DNA of 64,000 bases, from positions 192,708,075 through 192,772,074 of the forward strand of contig NC_081552.1 in NCBI RefSeq assembly GCF_963082655.1, given 5' to 3'. The notes under the pieces were generated by a model. That model had not been told where the DNA came from. It did not search any database and was given only the letters and a program-made list of their open reading frames with translations. Of the stretch, positions 57,345-64,000 are shown in pieces. The DNA is from Stomoxys calcitrans (lineage: Eukaryota; Arthropoda; Insecta; Diptera; Muscidae). A program made the translations under genes and the position numbers. Positions within the stretch are counted from its first letter, which is position 1. Each line of letters opens with the position of its first letter.

Positions 57345-58300
57345 ATGAGAAATGCATAATTTATGAACCCATAACAGCTATATCTAAATATAGTCCGATC
57401 TCCACCATATTCAAGAAGGCTACGTAAGGGACTAGCAAAACTCATTGTACCACGTTTATCGGGAGATCGGTATATGTATATTAAAGATATATCCAAATAA
57501 AAACACATCTGAACCACATAGAACACAAATGTCGAGGAGCCTAACAAAGCCCACTGGGTCAAATTTCAGCGAAATGGAGTAATAAACGTGCTTTTATGGT
57601 CCCAATAACTTAAATCTAGAGATCGGTAAATATGGCAGCTATATCCAAATATAGCCCGATCTTGACCATACTCGGTACGAATGTTGAAGGCCCTATCGGT
57701 TAATAAATTCACCTTTTATGGGCCTAAATTTAAATCGGGAGTTACAACCAAATCTGGAACGATCTGGGCCGCATAGAATGGGGATGTCGAGGAGCCTTAC
57801 GCAACAAGCTATACCAAATTTCAGCAAAATTTGACAATAAATGCGCTTGTTATGGGCCAAACACCTTAAACCGAGAGATCGGTTTATATGGCAGGCAGCT
57901 ATATCAAAATCTGGACCGATCTGGGCCAAACAAGGATGGCAAGGGGCTTGAAATAACTTACCCTCCCAAATTTCAGCGAAATCGGATAATAAATGCGACT
58001 TTTATGGGCCTAAAAACTCTGATCGAGAGATTGGTCTCTATGGCAGCTATATCTAAATCTGAGCCGATCTGGATCATATTGAACAAGAATGTCGAGAGGC
58101 CTAACACAACACATTGTCCCAAATTTCAGCCAAATCGGATAATAAATGTGGCTTTAATGAGTCTAAGACCTTAAATCGGCAGTTCAGTCTATATGGGGGC
58201 TATATCAAGATGTAGACCGATATATCTCATCTTCAAATCTAACCTGCCTATGGATAATCTGCGCAAAGTTTCAGCTCAATATCTCTATATTTAAATAATG
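57345..58300 (+). mobile_element. family B array
   Basis: About six units with GAGATCGGTTTATATGGCAG, ATCTGGACCGATCTGGGCCA and AAATTTCAGCGAAATCGGAT; ATAAATGCG-type unit marks at about 57985 and 58139 are 154 bp apart. No termini. Confidence 0.7.
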
Positions 58301-58319
58301 TAGCGTGATTTTAACACTC

Positions 58320-58720
58320 CCAAGTTCTTTAACGAATTGAATGTGCATGAGATCTTTAATGAGGTATCGCTACAACTACTTCTGGGCTTCCCAGAAACTC
58401 TCCAAATGGTAAAATCGCAGGCTCTGTCTGACATTGGCAGGAAAGCCTTAACACACGAAAGTAATGGATTGTCGTCCCATTAGTCTGTAATCCCTAATGA
58501 GGAAAACTGAAGATGATTTCTTGGCATCGTTGTCTCGACTACATCACGCTTATAGCTAGAGCAAGAACTGAATCAATCCTGTATGACCGATTAGGCTACA
58601 TGTAAGATTCTATTGTATTATTGTCATGAAATATACAATGGTACCATTTTATTGTGCGTTCAACGATGTAAAATCGTCTAATTGATCTGAAGAAATCTGC
58701 CCTCTGTTCCTTAGCAGAGG
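58320..58720 (+). pseudogene. R-a retroelement remnant
   Basis: Scraps such as GAATATACAATGGTACCATT-like text, TGCGTTCAACGATGTAAAAT (motif A region) and CGTCCCATTAGTCTGTAATC (RPISL region) in the R-a order. Confidence 0.45.
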
Positions 58721-58834
58721 TTTTCAAGGATATTTTATAAATTTTATTAAATTTTTAATATTAACAAATATCGATTTTTTTCTTTCGGTGTAATTATTTA
58801 ATTTTCTCCTTTACGCTCTCTCATTTTATTGTAG

Positions 58835-58902
58835 GTGCAGCCATAAGACGCAGCCCCGCCGTTGATTTATTCGAACAACATCAGGGCACCCACATACTAC
58901 AG
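58835..58902 (+). CDS. trh: trh coding exon 3: linker into PAS-A
   Basis: Acceptor TTATTGTAG ends at 58834 and donor GTAAGA starts at 58903. The first two bases join the last base of exon 2 to give Ser160; the exon then encodes residues 161-182, AAIRRSPAVDLFEQHQGTHI and two more, to Gln182. It links the bHLH to the first strand of PAS-A. A second AG six bases into the exon (GTGCAG) would remove two residues in frame if used, but the upstream AG reproduces the Drosophila KSAAIRR junction. Intron 3 after it is only 172 bp. Confidence 0.93.
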
Positions 58903-59074
58903 GTAAGAATGAAATGTAATGCAGCTGGCACCTAAAAAGGGTCAGGCAAACATTCTTAAAGTTTAAGGCATTTTTTTTTTGTTGATTCATATGCAAATTT
59001 GTATGGAAAATTATTGCATTGAAGTTAAAACTATGTTCGTTTTTCTTTCCTTCTCCTTTATTGCACCCATTCAG

Positions 59075-59363
59075 TCTTTGGATGGCTTCGCTTTGGCAGT
59101 GGCTGCTGATGGCCGTTTCCTGTACATATCGGAAACGGTATCCATATATTTGGGCTTGTCACAGGTGGAAATGACAGGCAGCAGTATATTCGATTATATA
59201 CACCAGGGCGATCATGCCGAAATTGCTGAGCAATTGGGCTTAAGCTTAACCAGTGGAGGTATATCCGGTGCTGGCTCAAGTTCAGGTCCAGCTGGCATGT
59301 CCTCGCCGCATTCAGGAGGCTCAGATGATGGTGTGGGTTCGCATGGCACCAATAATCCAGATG
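59075..59363 (+). CDS. trh: trh coding exon 4: PAS-A core
   Basis: Acceptor CATTCAG ends at 59074 and donor GTGAGT starts at 59364. It encodes residues 183-278 plus one base. The PAS-A core is [20 protein letters not shown] followed by a [20 protein letters not shown] segment and [13 protein letters not shown], ending near residue 237. PAS-A mediates partner and target specificity in this family. From about 243 a Gly/Ser-rich loop ([20 protein letters not shown]) interrupts the PAS fold; the equivalent Drosophila loop is also Gly/Ser-rich but differs in length, so it is a fast-changing insert. The tail [14 protein letters not shown] matches Drosophila. Confidence 0.95.
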
Positions 59364-59454
59364 GTGAGTTCACATAACAACAACAACAACATTTATTGGT
59401 TTATTATTATCATTTTTTTTTTTTATTTACAATTTTCTTGAAATTTCTTTACAG

Positions 59455-59576
59455 TTTCCGGCCAAATGACTATGAATTCAAATAGCGGCTATAAAGGTTT
59501 CGAACGCTCATTTTGTGTGCGCATGAAATCGACTTTAACCAAACGAGGCTGTCATTTTAAATCTAGCGGTTATAGG
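59455..59576 (+). CDS. trh: trh coding exon 5: distal PAS-A strands
   Basis: Acceptor TTTACAG ends at 59454 and donor GTGAGT starts at 59577. The split codon gives Val279; residues 280-319 follow. A short variable piece ([16 protein letters not shown]) leads into [20 protein letters not shown] and SGYR, the late beta-strand part of PAS-A, which is strongly conserved in Trh/NPAS3/Sim proteins. The upstream intron is only 91 bp and has a strong pyrimidine tract. Phase 0 at the end. Confidence 0.94.
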
Positions 59577-59879
59577 GTGAGTTGTGATGCTTCTTTCAGC
59601 AATACCAGCAAGGATTAATTTATGTATGTTTTGTCAATGTAGTGTCTTTAAGTAGCAGTAGTAGAGAAAAGAGAGTGTAGTGTGTACAAATATTAGATAG
59701 TAGTTGATTTTTTTTTTTATTTTAGTTTTATTATTTTGGTTGCAATTATGTTTGTTTTTGTTGTTAACTAATTATGTTCATTAACTCTCCCTCATGACAA
59801 GTAAAAACAAAAAAAAACCAAAGAAAAAACTAAGTTCTCCATCTTATACCCTCTCCCTTTTCCCCTTCATTATCTACAG

Positions 59880-59945
59880 GCTAATAGTAATGACCAATCG
59901 GCCAATGGTGGTAAAAATGGTAAAAACTTGGGCACCAATTATTCG
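59880..59945 (+). CDS. trh: trh coding exon 6: variable loop in PAS-A
   Basis: Acceptor TATCTACAG ends at 59879 and donor GTACGT starts at 59946. It encodes 22 residues (320-341), beginning ANSNDQSANGGKNGKN and ending LGTNYS. It is Asn/Gly/Lys-rich, like the Asn-rich Drosophila stretch that ends GSNYS before the VVLLLCKLR strand, and is clearly less conserved than the flanking exons. The length is a multiple of three and both phases are 0, so it could be skipped without breaking the frame. It is the last trh exon visible. Confidence 0.85.
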
Positions 59946-60420
59946 GTACGTATCAATCAAAATCAGTACAAAGAATCGAAATCGTTAAAAAAAACAACAA
60001 AGAACTTATCTTTAACTCTCACAAATTACAATCCAGATATTTTATTTTCTGTTGTTGTATTTTTTGTGTGCGAATTTGAAATTAAATTCCATTTGTTTTG
60101 AAATTAAATAACAACCAAACCAAAAACAAAAACAAAGAATATGAACCAAATTTTCCAAATTTTACTAACATTTTATAACGACTTGAAGAGAACTTAACTG
60201 ATTTTATTGATCAGTATCGAATCTAAAAATTAAGTGTTATAGGAAAAATGGTAAAAATAAATAAAAAAAAGTTTATAGGTTTTAGGCGTATATTTCTTAA
60301 CTAAAATATGTTCGAAAATATCACCGTATATACAAGCATAACTAATTTAAATTAAAATCAACTGATAAGGTTTTTTGCATTATTATGAAACTGAACAGAT
60401 GTGTGGTATGCAAATCCAAA
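59946..60420. other. trh: start of trh intron 6
   Basis: Donor GTACGT, then AT-rich intron without a recognised feature. Confidence 0.7.
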
Positions 60421-60668
60421 GTTGCCCATAAACATTCCATTTAGGAACAGGGGCAAACTTCTCTCATATCACTCAATGCTGTCCGATTCAGGAGGCCACC
60501 CTAGAGCAGAGGTTAGCATGTCCGTCATTGACGCTATATGCCTGGCGAGAATATCAGAAAAAATTTTCTGAGATGGTTATTCCCTCCTCATACTGGCGAC
60601 ATTTGTGAGGAACTATGCCATGTAAAACTTCTCTCCAAAGAGATGTCGCACTGCGGCACGCCGTTCGC
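60421..60668. mobile_element. S1 SINE chimera: two pieces in opposite directions
   Basis: 60421-60490 is an S1 3' tail on the - strand (GTTGCCCATAAACATTCCAT, CAAACTTCTCTCATATCACT). 60491-60668 is an S1 head and body on the + strand (TAGAGCAGAGGTTAGCATGT, TTATTCCCTCCTCATACTGG), with the B box deleted. Confidence 0.75.
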
Positions 60669-60674
60669 GAATTG

Positions 60675-61342
60675 CAAATGGGCCATGTCGGTTAAGATTT
60701 GGATATAGCTCCCATATAAACCGAACTTCCGATTTGACTTCTTGAGACCCTGCAACCCACAATTTTCATCCGATTGGGCTAAAATTTTACACAAAGTGTT
60801 CACTTATGACTTCTAACAACTGTGCCAAGTACGATCCAAATAGGTTCATAACCTGATATATCTCCCGATTTAACTTCTTGAGCCCCTGGAAGCCACAATT
60901 TTTTTCCTATTTGGCTGAAATTTTGCATGCAATGTTCTGTTTTGACTTCCAACAATTGTATGTATGGTACGAATCGGTCTATAACCTTATATAGCTACCA
61001 TATAAACCGATCTCCCGATTTGACTTCTGGACTCCTTCTAAACTGCAATTTTTGTCCGATTTGGCTGAAATTTTGCATTTAGTGGCCTATGACGACTTTC
61101 AACAACTGTGCCAAATACGGTCCAGATCAGTCTATAACGTTATAAAGCTGCCATGTAAACCGGTCTCTCAATCATCCTTGCTCGGTTCCTAGAAGCTTTA
61201 ATTTTTGATGGTTTGACAGAGGTTTGGTATGTAGAATAAAATTATGCCCTTCAACTAAATTTATTTTACATAAATTTTTAGTAGAATCCATGGTTGTGGG
61301 TTTTCAAGATTCGGCCCGACGAACTTAGCACGCTTTTACTTG
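60675..61342 (-). mobile_element. family D element, right terminus present
   Basis: Units with GATATAGCTCCCATATAAAC, CCGATTTGACTTCTTGAG and TTTGGCTGAAATTTTGCAT; GCTGAAA marks at 60914 and 61064 are 150 bp apart. It ends TTCGGCCCGACGAACTTAGC then ACGCTTTTACTTGT, a weakened terminal hairpin. Confidence 0.7.
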
Positions 61343-61479
61343 TTTGTAATCAAGGTGGATATCGCATTTGTTATCCGATTATCACTAAAACTCGCATATA
61401 TCACTTTTTTAGCCAAGAAACAAACGCTACAAAATTTGGCAAACATCGGCTAAGATTTAGATAAAGCTCCCATATATAC

Positions 61480-62590
61480 AAAGGGTAATTTTTTAGCTAT
61501 TCTATTTTTGGCAACACTGGTTTAAACAGCTCAGGAGTCCTGCGTTCGAGTCCTGGCGAGACCATAAGAAAATAAATTTTTAGCGGTGGTTTTCCCCTCC
61601 GAATGTTGGCAACATTTATGAGTCACTAAGAGGGTCGCACTGCGGCACCCCTTTCGGACTCGGCTATAAAAAGGAGGTCCCTTATCATCCTAGAATCCGA
61701 CTGCACTTATTGATATGTGAGAAGTTTGTTCCTGTTCATTAGTGGAATGTTCATGGGCAAAATTTGCATTTTGTTTAAACAGCTCACGCACGCTCCGTGT
61801 TTTGGTTCACTGTCAAACATCTTCAGTTTGGTCTATAATTTAACCATTAATCGCCTTACAAACGAACAAACATTGCAAATTATTGAATTTTATTAGCAAA
61901 ATGCATGATCTGTAAAGTTCTAAGTTCATCGCGCGCTTCTTCCATTTTACGATGAAACTCAGTTTTGGCTTAATGGGTACGTAAATAAACAGAATTGTCG
62001 GTTTTGTAGCGAAGATCAGCCAGAAGCATTGCAAGAGCTACCAATGCATCCAGAAAAAGTGAAAGTCACAGTTTGGTTTGGTTTATGGGCTGGCGGCATC
62101 ATTGGACCGTATTTCTTCAAAGCTGATGCGAATCGTAACGTAATTGTGAGATGATATCCAACTTTTTCTTCGCCCAAAATGCATGAGCTTGACTTGCATG
62201 ACATGTGATTTCAACAAGACGGTGCCACATGCCCCACACATTAACACGAAACAATGGACTTATTGAGAGGCGAGTTCGGTGAACACTTTATTTCACGTTC
62301 GAAATAGGTCAACTGGCCGCCTAGATCTTGCGATTCAACGCCTTTAGACTATTTTTTGTGGGGCTATGTTGAAGCTCATGTCTATACAGACAAGGCCGCT
62401 TTAATTGACGCATGGGAAGACAACATAGAAGCATTTATTCGTGAGATACCGATCGAAATGTTGAAAAGAGTATGCCAAAATTGTACTTAGCGTATGGACT
62501 ATGTGAGGCGCAGTAACGGTCAACATTTGCATGAAAATATCTTCAAAAATTTTCGGATTTTGTGGGTGTGTGTTTTCACCTCACCCTTTA
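61480..62590 (+). mobile_element. mariner-superfamily element, second copy, split by S1
   Basis: TIR starts AAAGGGTAATTTTTTAGCTA (61480) and the end is TCACCCTTTA (62590). Outside the SINE it follows 48325-49216 closely, on the other strand. Transposase traces: FYDETQFWLNGYVNKQNCRF, EKVKVTVWFGLWAGGIIGPY, FQQDGATC, VNWPPRSCDSTPLDYFLWGY, EDNIEAFIREIPIEMLKRVC, each broken by stops or shifts. It has the same loss between the N-terminal HTH start and the first Asp as the copy in intron 2. Confidence 0.85.
61534..61772 (+). mobile_element. S1 SINE, 5'-truncated, with exact 14-bp target duplication
   Basis: Flanked by GTTTAAACAGCTCA at 61520-61533 and 61773-61786. It starts within the head, keeps a B-box-like GCGTTCGAGTCC, and ends TTCATGGGCAAAATTTGCAT. 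It lacks the A box, so truncation happened at insertion. Confidence 0.88.
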
Positions 62591-62754
62591 GAAAACGCTC
62601 GATTTACATTTAGAAGGGCATAGTTACTACAATTTTCAACTGATTTGCACGAAATTTGGTATTTATTATATTGTTAGGTGTTAGATCATCATTTTGATGA
62701 GCTGTAAACGCAATAACGTTGTTAGTATAGCCTCTTCCTATGGTGGAGGGTATA

Positions 62755-63200
62755 CAAAACTCTACCCCTAGATTCTTGTAAAAGAGCTATTGGCTATCCT
62801 CTGGAGCTAAAACGCTTGGCCTGCATTAACAGTATGCTGCAGTTGCCAGATTGACAAAGTTATATGGTGAGGACAAGGTGGTTAAGGCGATAAGAACTCT
62901 TAAACAGAATTTGTTCTTTTCAATAGAATTTATAAGGTAGCAATGATGTCGCCACTCATATTGGGAGGAAAACAAAATACTGGAGTGTTTTGCCGGGCAG
63001 AAAATTCCCCTTCAAATCCAATGGAAAAATAAAACAGCTATAGTCGTATACACCAGCAAGATCAATCTTTTGGAGTTTAAACGGGTGTCCTGCATTGACT
63101 GTACACTACAGTGGTCTGGTGGACGGCACTTAAAAAAAACTACATACAAACGGATGGTTAGATTCAGAATATCACAGATGCGCTGATCCCGACTTTATCT
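62755..63200 (+). pseudogene. R-a retroelement scraps
   Basis: TCTTGTAAAAGAGCTATTGG and TACACTACAGTGGTCTGGTG, GGACGGCACTTAAAAA match the R-a thumb region at 39720-39860, with large losses. Confidence 0.5.
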
Positions 63201-63429
63201 AAAGCACTAAATGTTATTCTACAACACATAAAAATTGTTGCGACCACTGCTGGAACTTATTTCATATTCTTTTGACTGGCCGTGCAAGGGAGATGTATTG
63301 GCGTTATAGGGTAAGATTGCTCTTTGGACACATTTTGCCGACCACCTATACGATTTTGATCTTAAGGAAATGATTCGGAATAGGAAGATTTTTTAGAGTA
63401 GTTATACGTCAATTTTATAGCTTGCGTCC

Positions 63430-63740
63430 GGCTTTGTGGCGCAGAGGTTAGCATGTCCGTCTATGACGCTGAACGCCTGGGTTCGAATCCTGTCGAGACC
63501 ACCAGAAAAAAATGTTCAGCGTTGGGGAAACCCTCCTAATGCTGGCAATAATTGTGAGGTACTATGCCATGTAAAACTTCTCCCCAAAGAGGTCTCGCAC
63601 TGCGGCACGCCGTTCGGACTCGGCTATAAAAGAGAGGTCCCTTACCATTCAGCTTAAACAAGAATCGGACTGCATTCATTGATATGTGAGAAGCTTGCCC
63701 CTGTTCCTTAGTGGAATGTTCATGGGCAAAATTTACAAAA
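63430..63740 (+). mobile_element. S1 SINE, full length
   Basis: A box TGGCGCAGAGG, B box GGTTCGAATCC, body CCCTCCTAATGCTGGCAATA, CGTTCGGACTCGGCTATAAA, tail TTAGTGGAATGTTCATGGGC. About 310 bp; the best reference copy with both promoter boxes intact. Confidence 0.85.
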
Positions 63741-64000
63741 TTTCGGAAGTAACAACCTCAATTGTGAAAATAACTCTTCTACATGCCTATAATTCCGGTA
63801 ATCCCTTGAGAACCTAGTGCAATGGAGAGAAAATCTGATTAATGAGGAGAGGATTTTCGCGTGCCTCTAAGGTAGGTTAAAGAGATTGTGTATAACATTC
63901 CTGAACACACTATGCATACTGAGATTTCAGAGGTTGGAAGAATTGTGGAACATAGGTGTTGAAATTGCATAAAGACTGGGCATCGTTTTATGGATTACCT

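Larger units (their letters stand above)
17517..64000 (+). other. trh: trachealess (trh) gene, 5' part, runs off the right end
   Basis: This span holds the promoter candidate, leader, six coding exons and the introns of the fly trachealess gene. Trh is a nuclear bHLH-PAS transcription factor. In Drosophila it pairs with Tango (the ARNT homologue), binds TACGTG-type sites and sets tracheal and salivary-duct cell fate; vertebrate relatives are NPAS1/NPAS3. The joined exons give 341 residues with consistent phases. Introns are 18817-38209, 38446-58834, 58903-59074, 59364-59454, 59577-59879 and 59946 to beyond 64000. The next expected exon, continuing PAS-A with a VVLLLCKLR-like strand, was not found, so it probably lies past the window. 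Identification rests on recall of Drosophila Trh, especially the N-terminus and bHLH, which differ from Single-minded and Sima. No other host gene is visible inside the introns. Confidence 0.93.

Noticed and set aside
59946..64000. Search for trh exon 7 (VVLLLCKLRPQ-like strand)
   Set aside because: No matching sequence with a good acceptor found by eye; intron 6 probably continues past the window.

Overview
The window is nuclear DNA of a higher fly, most likely a calyptrate muscoid (house-fly / stable-fly / blow-fly group). The evidence is one intron-rich gene with near-identical residues to Drosophila Trachealess, AT-rich intergenic DNA, and dense decayed transposable elements that share the 'TATATGGCAGCTATATC' repeat core. 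I could not run a search, so the species is not fixed.

The only host protein gene I can support is the 5' part of trachealess (trh), on the + strand. A candidate promoter and leader lie at about 17517-18574. Six coding exons follow: 18575-18816, 38210-38445, 58835-58902, 59075-59363, 59455-59576 and 59880-59945. All inferred splice sites are GT-AG and the phases agree (2, 1, 0, 1, 0, 0). They encode 341 residues: the N-terminal segment, the whole bHLH domain and most of PAS-A. PAS-B and the C-terminus must lie beyond 64000. Introns 1 and 2 are about 19.4 and 20.4 kb; intron 6 runs off the window.

Layout. 1-17500: upstream DNA, with two clean stretches (7.2-9.9 kb and 15.3-17.5 kb) between repeat blocks. 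17.5-18.8 kb: promoter, leader, exon 1. 18.8-38.2 kb: intron 1 with non-LTR retrotransposon remnants, Helitron-like repeats, SINEs, and clean islands at 24.1-25.6, 28.8-30.9 and 32.7-35.1 kb. 38.2-58.8 kb: exon 2 and intron 2, with the longest reverse-transcriptase pseudogene, a mariner-type element, large inverted repeats and a 15-bp minisatellite. 58.8-59.9 kb: a compact cluster of exons 3-6. 59.9-64 kb: intron 6 with a second mariner-type element and more SINEs.

Mobile DNA. (1) Four related families (A, B, C, D) of Helitron/DINE-like elements are built on units of about 150-154 bp. (2) S1 is a tRNA-derived SINE with A and B boxes and at least 11 copies, two with exact target-site duplications. 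(3) S2 and S3 are two further tRNA-like repeats. (4) At least five non-LTR reverse-transcriptase lineages are present, all broken. (5) Two mariner-superfamily copies share the same internal deletion.

Most interesting signals: the ~153-bp unit kept across four diverged repeat families; a ~300-bp and a ~150-bp inverted repeat inside intron 2 that would fold in the trh pre-mRNA; a perfect 42-bp palindrome at a Helitron-like element edge; and the shared deletion in the two mariner copies. I found no CRISPR array, rRNA gene, true tRNA gene, intact transposase or intact retroelement.
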